A program made the translations under genes and the position numbers. This document shows positions 54,818 through 64,000 of a stretch of 64,000 nucleotides of DNA, in pieces. How positions within the stretch are numbered: the stretch's first letter is position 1; the number at the start of each line of letters is the position of its first letter. Under the pieces are notes generated by a model. That model saw only the letters and a program-made list of their open reading frames with translations, did no database searches and was not told where the DNA came from. The DNA is from Chitinophagaceae bacterium (GTDB taxonomy: Bacteria > Bacteroidota > Bacteroidia > Chitinophagales > Chitinophagaceae), in assembly GCA_004297075.1 (NCBI GenBank), contig SCVK01000305.1, positions 1 through 64,000 of the forward strand, given 5' to 3'.

Positions 54818-56269
54818 ATGAAGAAGACCCCGAAACAGGCATGGATAGCTTGGCTATGGATGCCTGTTTTATTTTCCTGTGCTACGTATAATACCAAACT
54901 GGCCGGCTACTATAACAGCGTGGCCCAGACGGATTATTATCGTGCCAAAAGCCTGCTGGAGCAGAATGGTTTTCTGCAGCACGACCGTAACAGGCTTCTT
55001 TACCTGATGGAAAAGGGTAAGATCTATCATTTGCTGGGTTCTTACGATAGCAGTAATCTTTACCTGAATCTTGCCGATAATTTCATTGAGCAGAAACGCA
55101 AAACCACCGGTGATGTGATCGTGAGCAACCTGCTGAACCCGATGATGCAGACCTACCTTGGTGAAGATTTTGAAAGATTTCTGTTGCATTATTACAAAGC
55201 ACTGAACTACCTCTACAAAGGACAAACAGACGAAGCACTGGTAGAAGCCCGCCGGATCTCGCTGAGCACACAGGCGCAGCAGGATAAATTCAAACCCAAC
55301 GCAGACCGCTATACGGAAGATGCTTTTGCGTTGATGGTGCAGGGAATGATTTATGAAACAGCAGGCGAAACCAATAACGCATTCATTTCTTACCGTAATG
55401 CCACCGATCTGTTTCTTTCTGCCAAAGGACCCAATTATTACGGCGTAAAAATGCCCGAGCAATTAAAGAATGATCTCTTCAGAACAGCCGACAGAATGGG
55501 TTTTACCGACCAGATAGAGTTGTATCAACGTAAACTAAACAGGACGTATACCAAAATAGAAAGCACGGAAGGCGGAGAGTTGATCCTCTTTATTGAGCGG
55601 GGAATGGCACCAGAAAAAACAGAACAGAATTTTGTACTGATGCAGAACGGAAATGGCAATGGTGTTTTTCTGTTCAACAGCCAGTATGGTAGTTTTAATG
55701 TTCCTTTTGATTTTGCAGCTGCGCGTATGTCACCATCTTCTTCTTCACTGAACGAGTTCAGAACGGTTCGTGTAGCGGTTCCTGCGTATGTTCCCAAACT
55801 ATACAGCAGTACGCCGGCTGCCGTTACCTTACATGGCAATACTTATAAAGCAGAACTGGCCGAAGATATCAACACCCTTGCTCCCGAGATCCTGAAAGAA
55901 CGGATCCTGAAAGAAGTTACCGCAGCATTAACCCGTCAGCTGGTAAAAAAACTAACCGAGGCCGGCGCATCTGCCGCTGCTAAAGAACTGGTTAAGAATA
56001 ACAGTAAAGAACAGGATGAGGATAAAAAGAAACGTAATGCCGATGCCGCAGCATTAACAGCCGGGTTACTGGTGAATATTTTTAATACTGCAACAGAAAA
56101 AGCAGATACACGTAACTGGCAGTCATTACCAGCGCAGATACAATATGTAAGAATTCCACTGCAGAAAGGCGCCAATCAGATTAGCCTGCAATCAGGAAGA
56201 AACAACAAAAACATTACCATCAACGGAAACGGAAGTATACAATTTTATAATTGGGTGGTTGCCAATTGA
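54818..56269 (+). CDS. COG3014-like lipoprotein
   Basis: About 483 residues. Lipobox VLFSC, then a TPR-like helical region (about 25-230) with DYYRAKSLLEQNGF, LLYLMEKGKIYHLLGSYDSSNLYLNLAD and YLYKGQTDEALVEARRIS, then a beta-rich C-terminal half. Family COG3014 is uncharacterised but often lies next to LpoB. The frame opens earlier, overlapping the LpoB-like gene; the ATG at the lipoprotein signal is chosen. Probably co-transcribed with it. Confidence 0.82.
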   Translation: MKKTPKQAWIAWLWMPVLFSCATYNTKLAGYYNSVAQTDYYRAKSLLEQNGFLQHDRNRLLYLMEKGKIYHLLGSYDSSNLYLNLADNFIEQKRKTTGDVIVSNLLNPMMQTYLGEDFERFLLHYYKALNYLYKGQTDEALVEARRISLSTQAQQDKFKPNADRYTEDAFALMVQGMIYETAGETNNAFISYRNATDLFLSAKGPNYYGVKMPEQLKNDLFRTADRMGFTDQIELYQRKLNRTYTKIESTEGGELILFIERGMAPEKTEQNFVLMQNGNGNGVFLFNSQYGSFNVPFDFAAARMSPSSSSLNEFRTVRVAVPAYVPKLYSSTPAAVTLHGNTYKAELAEDINTLAPEILKERILKEVTAALTRQLVKKLTEAGASAAAKELVKNNSKEQDEDKKKRNADAAALTAGLLVNIFNTATEKADTRNWQSLPAQIQYVRIPLQKGANQISLQSGRNNKNITINGNGSIQFYNWVVAN

Positions 56270-56279
56270 GGAGGTAACC

Positions 56280-57056
56280 CTATACCCGGGCAGTAATGGT
56301 ATTTTGTCTCATTTTCACTTCTTCATATTTCGCATCATAATCTTCGCGAACGGTACCAAAAATCCGGTCCCAGAAAAGAAAATACAAACCATAGTTACCG
56401 GTAAAATACTGGTGATGCTGGTTATGATTAACCGAGGTATTGATCCATCGACCAACGGTGCTTTTGCTGAAACCCTTTGGATATAATTCATACCCGAGAT
56501 GTCCATACACATTGTAGATGATCATCATCAGGAAAAAGATCAGCAGGTGTGACTTGTGAATAGGAATGGTAAAGAGAAAGATTATTACAATACCCACTTC
56601 TACCACTGCCTCTAACGGATGAAAAGCATAGGCCGCCCAGGGAGAAGGGTTAGTAGATTTATGGTGCACCAGGTGAAACCATTTGAACAACAGTTTGTGG
56701 TGCATTAACCGGTGCGAGAAATAGAAATAGGTATCATGCATGATGAACATCAGTGGATATACCATAAAATAGTAGGTCCAGCCATAATCTGAGATCTGCA
56801 GGTAACGGGTGGTATGGGGCGCTACTTGCGGATGAACGAACAACACCACTGACACGAATGAAAAGATACAAATGGTAAGGAAGGAATAAAAGATCTCCCG
56901 GAGGTAGTCCTGGTTTTTTGGAAAACGGGTCTGTATTTTTTGGTAGAAGAAACGGTTTCGCCACACGATATAAAACAGAAGAAATGCAAGACCCGCCATC
57001 ATAAAATAGCGGCCGCCGATGAGCCAGATGCTTTTAAAAAAGAAGGACCAGTTCAT
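56280..57056 (-). CDS. Fatty-acid hydroxylase / sterol-desaturase family protein
   Basis: 258 residues, about four TM helices. The three His clusters of the di-iron site are visible: HDTYFYFSHRLMHHK, FHLVHHKSTNPSPWAAYAFHP and NHNQHHQYF. Hydroxylates or desaturates a lipid chain in the membrane; substrate unknown. Convergent with the COG3014-like gene, 10 bp apart. Confidence 0.93.
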   Translation of the reverse strand: MNWSFFFKSIWLIGGRYFMMAGLAFLLFYIVWRNRFFYQKIQTRFPKNQDYLREIFYSFLTICIFSFVSVVLFVHPQVAPHTTRYLQISDYGWTYYFMVYPLMFIMHDTYFYFSHRLMHHKLLFKWFHLVHHKSTNPSPWAAYAFHPLEAVVEVGIVIIFLFTIPIHKSHLLIFFLMMIIYNVYGHLGYELYPKGFSKSTVGRWINTSVNHNQHHQYFTGNYGLYFLFWDRIFGTVREDYDAKYEEVKMRQNTITARV

Positions 57057-57072
57057 TGATTAAATATAAGAA

Positions 57073-57438
57073 ATGATAGAACTGATTTCCATTTTTATTT
57101 ACCTTACCGGTATGAAAAACAGGGACTTTTTAGCGCTTTCTGCCGTGCTGGTTTCTCCGGGTGCCTTTGCCATTGCCAGTTGGTTCGTCATAGATGCGCA
57201 TAGCAAAGGAAAGAAAATGTCTGAGATGGAAAGCCTGTACTCTCATGTATTACCTGTATTCCAATCTTCTTTCGCTACACAGCGTTGGATCTTACTGGGT
57301 CTGGCACTGGCTGCTCTTTACTTTGTTCTTCGGAATCGAACACTGATCAGAGATTCTTTTTTGCGCAGACTTTTCCGCAAAACAATTCTACTGGTAGCTA
57401 TGCTTGAAGCTTTTTTTCTGCTGTTTTCAATGATGTAG
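57073..57438 (+). CDS. Small membrane protein of unknown function
   Basis: 121 residues with two or three hydrophobic stretches (LALSAVLVSPGAFAIASWFVI, WILLGLALAALYFVLRN and AMLEAFFLLFSMM) and a basic middle segment. No family recognised. The first ATG is given; an ATG 39 bp later (MKNRDFLALS) is equally plausible. It starts 16 bp from the divergent desaturase gene and ends 2 bp from the convergent NTF2-like gene. Confidence 0.65.
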   Translation: MIELISIFIYLTGMKNRDFLALSAVLVSPGAFAIASWFVIDAHSKGKKMSEMESLYSHVLPVFQSSFATQRWILLGLALAALYFVLRNRTLIRDSFLRRLFRKTILLVAMLEAFFLLFSMM

Positions 57439-57440
57439 TT

Positions 57441-57911
57441 TTAGTCACTATTATCCATGAATGTAACCAATCCTTCTTTCGCCTGGCGCTGTATCCGGCG
57501 GTTCATCCAGGGCGACCAACCGAACAGCAATCCTGGCAATCCCAATGCCTGCCTGGTCCAGCGATAAATATCAAAAGCATCCGTATGTTCAATGATCAGG
57601 CCATCCTTGAATTTCATGTGGGCGGTAATCCGGTTTACCACTCTGCGCCCGGTTTTGGAAAACAGGTAAGAAGCGGTCCAGTTGCAGGTGGTGTATTCTT
57701 CGTCCAGCAGCTGGATATTTCCATATACCAGCGAAAAATCCTTTGCCCTTTTGCATAACATTTCCCACATGGCCCGGGTTTCGGTAATATCCAGCAAACC
57801 GAATACAGGATCGTTAAAAACCGCTTCGTTGTGGTAGCAGGATTGCATGGTAGCATAATCCAGTTGCTGAAAAGCGGTGTAAAACCGGTTAATGGTTTCT
57901 TCGTTGGTCAT
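57441..57911 (-). CDS. NTF2/SnoaL-like cytosolic protein
   Basis: 156 residues: INRFYTAFQQLDYATMQSCYHNEAVFNDPVFGLLD is the standard opening of the cone fold, followed by helix and strands and a basic C-terminal tail (RRIQRQAKEGLVTFM) that is longer than usual. No signal peptide. The ligand or activity is unknown. Between polA and a small membrane protein on the opposite strand. Confidence 0.88.
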   Translation of the reverse strand: MTNEETINRFYTAFQQLDYATMQSCYHNEAVFNDPVFGLLDITETRAMWEMLCKRAKDFSLVYGNIQLLDEEYTTCNWTASYLFSKTGRRVVNRITAHMKFKDGLIIEHTDAFDIYRWTRQALGLPGLLFGWSPWMNRRIQRQAKEGLVTFMDNSD

Positions 57912-57944
57912 AATACATGTATTTACCCTTTCGGGGAGATCAGA

Positions 57945-60785
57945 TCAATGTGCTTCCAGCCAGTTGCTTCCCTCGCCCACTTCCGCTTCCACCGGTACGC
58001 CATTGGGTAGGATCATGGCGGTGGTCATATTGTCGATGATCAGTTTCTTCAGCGCTTCGGCTTCTTCTGTCACCGCATCAAACACCAACTCATCATGTAC
58101 CTGCAGGATCATTCTGGATTGCCAGTTCCCTTTTTTCATTTCCTTGTGGATCTTGATCATCGCCAGTTTGATCATATCTGCCGCTGTTCCCTGTATGGGC
58201 GAGTTAATGGCGTTTCGTTCTGCATAGCCCCTCACGGTGAAGTTGGAAGAGTTGATGTCTTTCAGCCAGCGTTTTCTCCCCATCAGTGTGGCTACATATC
58301 CGTGTTGCTGTGCAAAACGCACGGTTTCATCCATATAGGAAGTGATGCCTACAAATTCCTTTTTATAATTATCAATGATCTCCTTTGCTTCAGAGCGTGA
58401 GATGGAAAGATTTTCTGCCAGGCCAAAAGCTCCCTGGCCGTAAATGATACCGAAGTTCACGCTCTTGGCTTTGTAACGCATTTCTTTGGTTACTTCTGCC
58501 TCGGGTATATTATACACTTTGGCTGCAGTAGCGGTGTGGATGTCTTTGCCCTCCTTAAATGCCTCACACATATTCGGATCACCGCTGATAGCCGCTACAA
58601 TACGGAGTTCTATCTGCGAGTAATCCGCACTCACCAGTATCCGGCTGTTATCGCGCGGAATAAAAGCTTTGCGTATTTCCCTTCCCCTGTCGCTGCGAAT
58701 GGGGATATTCTGTAAGTTAGGGTTATTACTGCTCAATCTTCCCGTAACGGCCACGGCCTGTGCATAAGACGTGTGTACACGGCCGGTTTTACTGTTGATC
58801 ATTTCCGGCAGCGCATCTACATAAGTGCTTTTCAGTTTGGTCAGTTCCCGGAAGCCTAAAATATCAGCCACGATCGGGTTATTGGCCGCCAGTTTCTGTA
58901 ACACATCTTCGCCGGTTGCATATTGACCGGTCTTTGTTTTTTTGGCCTTGGGATCTATTTTCAGCAGATCGAACAAAACCTCTCCCAGCTGTTTGGGCGA
59001 TGCGAGGTTAAACCGCACACCAGCCTGTGCATATACATTCTCTTCAAACTGTTTGGCATCTTTCTCGAGTTCCTTGCTATAGTCTTTCAGAAAATCCACA
59101 TCGATCTTTACACCTTCAAATTCCATATCTGTTAACACCTGTACCAGCGGATTTTCCACTTCTTCAAAAACCTTCTCTACTTCTTTTTCTTTCAGCAGCG
59201 GAACAAATGCCTGCTTCAGTTGCAGGGTAATATCAGCATCTTCTGCCGCATATTCTTTGGCTTTTTCTATATCCACATCCCGCATATTGCCCTGTGTCTT
59301 TCCTTTTTTGCCAATCAGTTCATCAATATGAACGGGCTCATAGCCGAGGTATTGCGCACTCAGCAGATCCATGCTGCGCCGTCCCTCCGGCTCAATTACA
59401 TAATGTGCCAGCATGGTATCAAAGATCTTTCCCTTGAGTTCTTTGTTATACCATTTTAATACGAGCATATCGTATTTGAGGTTTTGTCCCACCCAGGTAA
59501 TGTTTGTAGATGCAAAAAGCGGATCCAGCTTATGCAGGATCGATTTTGTTTGTTGCTGATCTGCCGGACATGGTATATAAAATCCTTCTCCTTTTTTGTG
59601 CGAAAAACTCAGGCCCACCAGTTCTGCTTCATTTGCATCTATATTGGTGGTTTCTGTATCAAAACAGATTTCTGTTTGTTGTAAAAGAGTTTCCACCAAC
59701 TGCTCAATGGCTGCGGTTCCATCTACGAGTGTATATGTATGCGCAGTGTTATGAATATTTTTTTCTGCCAATAAGCCCGAACTTTCTTCTCCGTTTAACA
59801 CAGGCGTTATATCTTTTCTGGCACTGCTGTCTTTTTTATTTTGTGAGGAAACGGTATTGCCAAACAGATCCGTTTGTATGGATTGTGGCGCCGAGTGGAA
59901 AGCATTGAACTCATCACCAAGGATCCGTTTGCCGAGGGTTTTGAATTCCAATTCTGTAAACACTTCAACCAGGGCTTCTTTGTTCCATTCTTTTAAACGA
60001 TAATCTTCTTCATGAAAATCAACCGGCACATTGGTAATAATAGTGGCCAGTTTTTTACTCATGATGGCCATCTCTTTCCCATTCCGGATTTTCTCACCCA
60101 ACGCACCTTTAATATTATCTGCGTTGGCTAAAATATTCTCAATGGTATCATATTCTTTGAGAAGCTTCGCCGCTGTTTTTTCGCCCACACCCGGTATGCC
60201 CGGGATATTATCTACCGCATCGCCCATGAGCCCCAGCATATCCACAACCTGCTCCACCCGTTTGATATCCCATTTCTCACAGATCTTTTCTGCGGTCAGG
60301 ATCTCTTCGGGATTGCCGAAAGAGGGTGGTTTATAGATATATACATGCGGATGTATCAGTAACTGCCCATAGTCTTTATCGGGCGTAACCATATACACTT
60401 CGTAGCCCTTATCGGCCGCCTGCCAGGCAACCGTTCCAATCACATCATCCGCTTCATACCCATCCAGTTCAACTACGGGAATATTGAAGCCCTCGATAAT
60501 TCTTTTGATATCGGGTAGTGATGCCAGCAGATCTTCGGGTGCTTCCTGGCGGTTAGCTTTGTAATCGGTAAAATCCACATGCCTTTCTGTAGGTGCATGT
60601 GTATCAAAACAAACAGCGAGGTGTGTTGGTTTCTCTTTGTTGATGAGTTCGAACAGGGTGTTGGTAAACCCAAATTGCGCATTCGTGTTTCTTCCTTTCG
60701 AGGTAATACGCGGGTTACGGATCAGCGCATAATAAGCCCGGTAAATCAAAGCCAGCGCATCCAGCAGAAATAGTTTTTTGCCCAT
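57945..60785 (-). CDS. polA: DNA polymerase I
   Basis: 946 residues, three domains. 5'-3' nuclease (residues about 1-300: DALALIYRAYYALI, ELDGYEADDVIGT). 3'-5' exonuclease with its acidic ligands kept: FDTETTNID, YDMLVLKW, and AEDADITLQL. Polymerase motifs A (SADYSQIELRIVAA), B (RYKAKSVNFGIIYG) and C (LQVHDELVFD). All look active. Replaces primers and fills repair gaps. Complete. Confidence 0.98.
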   Translation of the reverse strand: MGKKLFLLDALALIYRAYYALIRNPRITSKGRNTNAQFGFTNTLFELINKEKPTHLAVCFDTHAPTERHVDFTDYKANRQEAPEDLLASLPDIKRIIEGFNIPVVELDGYEADDVIGTVAWQAADKGYEVYMVTPDKDYGQLLIHPHVYIYKPPSFGNPEEILTAEKICEKWDIKRVEQVVDMLGLMGDAVDNIPGIPGVGEKTAAKLLKEYDTIENILANADNIKGALGEKIRNGKEMAIMSKKLATIITNVPVDFHEEDYRLKEWNKEALVEVFTELEFKTLGKRILGDEFNAFHSAPQSIQTDLFGNTVSSQNKKDSSARKDITPVLNGEESSGLLAEKNIHNTAHTYTLVDGTAAIEQLVETLLQQTEICFDTETTNIDANEAELVGLSFSHKKGEGFYIPCPADQQQTKSILHKLDPLFASTNITWVGQNLKYDMLVLKWYNKELKGKIFDTMLAHYVIEPEGRRSMDLLSAQYLGYEPVHIDELIGKKGKTQGNMRDVDIEKAKEYAAEDADITLQLKQAFVPLLKEKEVEKVFEEVENPLVQVLTDMEFEGVKIDVDFLKDYSKELEKDAKQFEENVYAQAGVRFNLASPKQLGEVLFDLLKIDPKAKKTKTGQYATGEDVLQKLAANNPIVADILGFRELTKLKSTYVDALPEMINSKTGRVHTSYAQAVAVTGRLSSNNPNLQNIPIRSDRGREIRKAFIPRDNSRILVSADYSQIELRIVAAISGDPNMCEAFKEGKDIHTATAAKVYNIPEAEVTKEMRYKAKSVNFGIIYGQGAFGLAENLSISRSEAKEIIDNYKKEFVGITSYMDETVRFAQQHGYVATLMGRKRWLKDINSSNFTVRGYAERNAINSPIQGTAADMIKLAMIKIHKEMKKGNWQSRMILQVHDELVFDAVTEEAEALKKLIIDNMTTAMILPNGVPVEAEVGEGSNWLEAH

Positions 60786-60850
60786 GGAGCTAAGGTAGGA
60801 AATGCAACTGATAGTCCATAGTGAATAGAACCAGAGCGGTTAACCTCAGA

Positions 60851-60879
60851 GAAAGGCCCCCGGATTTTCCGGGGGCCTT
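60851..60879 (-). terminator. Terminator after the amidohydrolase pair
   Basis: Perfect 11-bp stem AAGGCCCCCGG/CCGGGGGCCTT with a 5-nt loop, read on the minus strand; T tail short. Confidence 0.8.
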
Positions 60880-60905
60880 ATACAAAAGAATAACAATCAA
60901 CTACT

Positions 60906-62240
60906 TTATTTAAGACCGTATTTGTACATATATCTTTCGTACAGTTGTTTCTGTTTGTTATCGAGGCTTACTTTACGGCCCTGGATAAAAGCATCTGTTA
61001 CATTACTGCTTTTCATATCCAGAATATCGCCTTCACTGATAATGATGTTAGCGTCTTTACCAGCTTCCAGTGAACCGGTTCTCGCATCAATCCCCAGGAT
61101 TTTGGCCGCGTTCAGGGTAATGGCCTGTAATGCCTGCTCTTTGGTTAAACCATAGGTGGCGGCAGTGCCGGCATTGTAAGACAGGTTACGGTAGCGGGTA
61201 TTGGAACTTTCATCGTTCAGCGCAAATAATACGCCTGCTTTCTGTAAAGCGGCCGGTGTTTTGTAAGGTTGGTCCACATCATCATCTTCTGTGGCCGGCA
61301 GCGAATGCTCTTCGCCCAGGATCACCGCAATATTATTGGCTTTCAGCAGATCGGCAATCTGAAAACTTTCGCTTCCGCCAACGATCACCACATCAAATCC
61401 AAACTCTTTCGCAAAATCAATGGCAATCAGCATTTGTTTTACCTGGTCGGCATGCACAAAGAGTTTCTGCTTTTTGTTAAAGAGGTTTTTGAGCGATTCA
61501 AACTTCAGGTTTACGGCACTATGCGTTGGCTCCTGCAGATAGGCTTTTGCCTGGCGGAAAAAGGATTTGATCTCTTCTACCTTATCCAATGCAGCTTTTG
61601 CCGGATCTGCCGGACCGGCAGCAATTCCGAATTGCGCCAATAGTGCCGGTGGAATACCACCCCTTCTTCCAAAACGGTTGATGAAACTGGGCATGTTGAT
61701 GTGCATACCCCCGTCCATGTCATAGGCAGCGTCTTCCCAGTTCCAGGCATCCAGTTGTACCACGGTAGAAGAACCGCTAACAGAACCCCCGGCCGGAACC
61801 ACATTGGCCAACAGAATCCCGTTTGAGCGCAACACGCCGATTACACGGGAATCCGTATTATATGCTGTGATGGAACGGATATTGGAATTGTAATCGCCCA
61901 GTTCCGAAAAATCATTGCTGGCTCTTACACCGGCACCGATCTCTTTCAGACCCAGATCGCTGGAGGGAAGGATCAGTCCGGGATATACATGTTTGCCTTT
62001 GGCATCTACCACAGTAGCGCCGCTGGCAGATGGGGTAATACTGGTACCCACATTGGTGATCTTGCCACCATTGATTTCAATAGTAGCATTCTCGAGTACG
62101 GTTCCGTTACCTACATGAACGGTTCCATTGGTAATATAGATACGGCCCTTGTTTTCTTTGGCCGGGTAAATTACTTCCTGTGCCTTTGTAAAACCGGCGA
62201 CCAGCAGTAATACGCTGAGTGTGCTGAATATTTTTTTCAT
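60906..62240 (-). CDS. Amidohydrolase-like protein lacking the HxH metal motif
   Basis: 444 residues, signal peptide (VAGFTKAQ) and an amidohydrolase barrel. In this family the strand after GKHVYPGLI should give HxH, but here it reads LPSSDLG, so two metal ligands are gone. Later positions remain, such as a His in LFVHADQ, Glu-His in GEEHSLPA and Asp in ALNDESSN, and the C-terminal GSLEAGKDANIII is normal. It therefore may be inactive or structural. It pairs with the intact, larger amidohydrolase gene 13 bp upstream, as such genes often do in Bacteroidota. Inference: the two form a complex. Confidence 0.85.
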   Translation of the reverse strand: MKKIFSTLSVLLLVAGFTKAQEVIYPAKENKGRIYITNGTVHVGNGTVLENATIEINGGKITNVGTSITPSASGATVVDAKGKHVYPGLILPSSDLGLKEIGAGVRASNDFSELGDYNSNIRSITAYNTDSRVIGVLRSNGILLANVVPAGGSVSGSSTVVQLDAWNWEDAAYDMDGGMHINMPSFINRFGRRGGIPPALLAQFGIAAGPADPAKAALDKVEEIKSFFRQAKAYLQEPTHSAVNLKFESLKNLFNKKQKLFVHADQVKQMLIAIDFAKEFGFDVVIVGGSESFQIADLLKANNIAVILGEEHSLPATEDDDVDQPYKTPAALQKAGVLFALNDESSNTRYRNLSYNAGTAATYGLTKEQALQAITLNAAKILGIDARTGSLEAGKDANIIISEGDILDMKSSNVTDAFIQGRKVSLDNKQKQLYERYMYKYGLK

Positions 62241-62253
62241 AATCTGTCGGTTT

Positions 62254-64000
62254 TTAGTTGTTGAGGTTTACTTCGTCTTCTGAATGAATGGTGAACAGAC
62301 CGTCTTTGTGGTCATGATCGCCACAGCTTAACAGGATCTGGAAGCTGGGTTCTGCGGGTCTTACAGCACCACCACCCCTTTTTTCGCCGATCATTTTCTG
62401 TGTCAGGCGGAACCTTTCGCTGCTGATTTTCTTTCTCTGCTCAGCATCTTTCTGTCTGTCGAAGTAAACAATACCATCCACGATGGTTTGTTCTGATTTT
62501 GCGTAAATGCTCAACGGATTATCACTCCAGATCACGATATCGGCATCTTTACCGGGTTTGATACTTCCTACTTTATCATCTACATGCAGGGCCTTGGCCG
62601 GATTCAGGGTTACCATTTTCAGGGCATCTTCTTCAGATACACCACCATAGCGAACCACTTTACCCGCTTCCTGGTTCAGACGGCGCGCCATTTCCGCATC
62701 GTCGGAGTTGATACATACGTTCAGTCCTACTTTATGCATGATCGCCGCATTGTAAGCGATGGCATCAGTAACTTCTACTTTATAATACCACCAGTCAGAG
62801 AAGGTGGATGCGCTCGAACCCTGTGCCTTCATTTTATCGGCCACTTTATATCCTTCGAGAATATGGGTGAACGTGTTGAAAGTGAAACCATATTTATCTG
62901 CCACGCGTAAGGCAGCAGTGATCTCACTCTGTACATATGAGTGACAGGTAATAAAACGTTTTTTATTCAGGATCTCTACCAGCGCATCCAGCTCCAGGTC
63001 GCGCTTGGTTTTGGGATCTGCTTTCATGGCTTTTTCATAATCTTTGGCACGGGCAAATGCATCGGCTAGCACTTCTTCCACACCCATCCTTGTATCAGGG
63101 AAACGGTTATTGCTGGTAGAAGTGGTTCTCTTCACGTTTTCACCGAGTGCAAACTTGATAAAGCCATCAGAACCCTTGAACTTCAGGTCCTCATCATTGG
63201 CACCCCAGCGCAGTTTGATCAGCTGGGTTTGTCCGCCAATGGTATTGGCCGAACCGTGCAGGATATGAGAAGAGGTAACACCACCACTTAACTGGCGATA
63301 GATATTAATGTCTTCCGGATTCAGGTTATCGGCAATCCTCACTTCAGAAGTAACCGACTGGCCACCCTCGTTGATAGAAGCCGCTGCAATATGTGAGTGT
63401 TCATCAATGATACCTGCGGTAACATGTTTACCGGTGCCATCAATCACTTTGGCTGTTGCGTCGGTGATGTTTTTACCAACACGGGCAATTTTGCCGTCTT
63501 TTAACAACACATCCGCATTTTCCAGTTTGCCCTCTTTTTCGTTGGTCCAAACGGTTGCGTTTTTGATCAGCAGGCTTTCCTGCTTAGGTGCTTCTTCCCA
63601 GCCATATCCATCAAACGGATAAGTTACTTTGGATAAACGCTGTGGAATGTTCGGGCGCCTTCTTGCCGAATCGGTATTGGCTGCCGCGCTTGAAACAAAA
63701 GAAGCGGTCCAGGTAATTTTATTGCCTGCCGTATCTTCTCCCAAACCATTCCAGCTGTTTCCGTTGGTAACGCCACTGAGTCGGTATTGTGCAGCAGCTG
63801 CGCCACCGCGTGCACCGCCAAATCCACCACCACCCATTCCGGCGGCAGGTGCAGCTGCACCGGCAGCGGGCCTTCTGGCAGGAACGGTTGAGAAGCTGAG
63901 TTTTACCAGTTTACCATCATGGCTGAATTTACCGGTAAGGGTATCTTTTCCAATCACATTGGCTGCTGCGGCACTTTTCACATCCAGGGTATAGTTTATA
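62254..64000 (-). CDS. Amidohydrolase-family secreted protein (5' end beyond window)
   Basis: The C-terminal 580 or so residues are in the window; the frame is open to the edge, so the start is outside. It contains a beta-rich N-terminal part with a Gly/Ala-rich stretch (GMGGGGFGGARGG), then the amidohydrolase barrel with HxH in IIDEHSHIAA, His in ITCHSYVQSE, His in FNTFTHILEG and Asp in INSDDAEMARR, all metal ligands, and the closing GSIKPGKDADIVIWS. Related proteins are about 1000 residues. Intact partner of the degenerate gene that follows. Confidence 0.9.
   Translation of the reverse strand, partial: INYTLDVKSAAAANVIGKDTLTGKFSHDGKLVKLSFSTVPARRPAAGAAAPAAGMGGGGFGGARGGAAAAQYRLSGVTNGNSWNGLGEDTAGNKITWTASFVSSAAANTDSARRRPNIPQRLSKVTYPFDGYGWEEAPKQESLLIKNATVWTNEKEGKLENADVLLKDGKIARVGKNITDATAKVIDGTGKHVTAGIIDEHSHIAAASINEGGQSVTSEVRIADNLNPEDINIYRQLSGGVTSSHILHGSANTIGGQTQLIKLRWGANDEDLKFKGSDGFIKFALGENVKRTTSTSNNRFPDTRMGVEEVLADAFARAKDYEKAMKADPKTKRDLELDALVEILNKKRFITCHSYVQSEITAALRVADKYGFTFNTFTHILEGYKVADKMKAQGSSASTFSDWWYYKVEVTDAIAYNAAIMHKVGLNVCINSDDAEMARRLNQEAGKVVRYGGVSEEDALKMVTLNPAKALHVDDKVGSIKPGKDADIVIWSDNPLSIYAKSEQTIVDGIVYFDRQKDAEQRKKISSERFRLTQKMIGEKRGGGAVRPAEPSFQILLSCGDHDHKDGLFTIHSEDEVNLNN

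Noticed and set aside
1-64000. tRNA or rRNA genes, prophage or insertion sequence
   Set aside because: No cloverleaf-like stretch, integrase, transposase or phage structural protein was recognised on either strand.

Overview
The window looks like a piece of a Bacteroidota chromosome, most likely family Chitinophagaceae. This rests on moderate GC, many Bacteroidota-type lipoproteins and secreted proteins, promoters of the TTTG-N19-TAnnTTTG type, and families typical of the phylum (DUF2480, DUF6370, DUF4136, phytase-like and VPS10/BNR secreted proteins, large paired amidohydrolases). No tRNA, rRNA, CRISPR array, insertion sequence or prophage gene was seen.

Layout. 1-11.2 kb is a regulated envelope-polymer locus. 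A hybrid histidine kinase with its own HPt domain and a free receiver protein are followed by a TPR/YaiO-type outer-membrane barrel protein and an unrecognised membrane-anchored protein, all on the plus strand. They converge on a minus-strand pair, a HEAT-repeat membrane protein and a 1201-residue protein that fuses a processive GT2 glycosyltransferase to a complete LtaS/sulfatase-like alkaline-phosphatase-fold enzyme. The two arms share their stop codons in one TTAA. Next comes a KdnB-type Kdo 8-oxidase. This is the best candidate for an undescribed system: a synthase-dependent export machine whose polymer may be decorated with a phospho-alcohol group.

12.6-21.3 kb holds small lipoproteins, a YdcZ-like transporter, a large BNR-repeat secreted protein, a DinB-like protein, an alpha/beta hydrolase, OsmC, DUF6370 and CHRD proteins. 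22-29 kb carries uvrB, a Cys-rich secreted protein and an SDR/NmrA/AraC/NTF2-like group containing one gene broken by an in-frame TGA. Islands of short palindromic repeats occur at 24.7-25.3, 28.9-29.3 and 41.4-41.7 kb. 29.3-45.8 kb has a secreted four-Cache protein, a small Ada-type protein with AlkB, several secreted hydrolases (prolyl oligopeptidase, phytase-like esterase, M28 peptidase, amidase), a divergent NRAMP transporter, methylglyoxal synthase and a PlsC-like acyltransferase.

46-64 kb is core-genome territory: recA, nadA, a PpiD-like foldase, DUF2480, an LpoB/COG3014 lipoprotein group, polA and an amidohydrolase pair. The 644-bp gap between divergent nadA and the PpiD-like gene has many DnaA-box-like sequences, a trio-like element and an AT-rich flank. 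Local gene strand switches there, from mostly minus on the left to plus on the right. I propose it as a candidate replication origin; genome-wide GC skew would decide.
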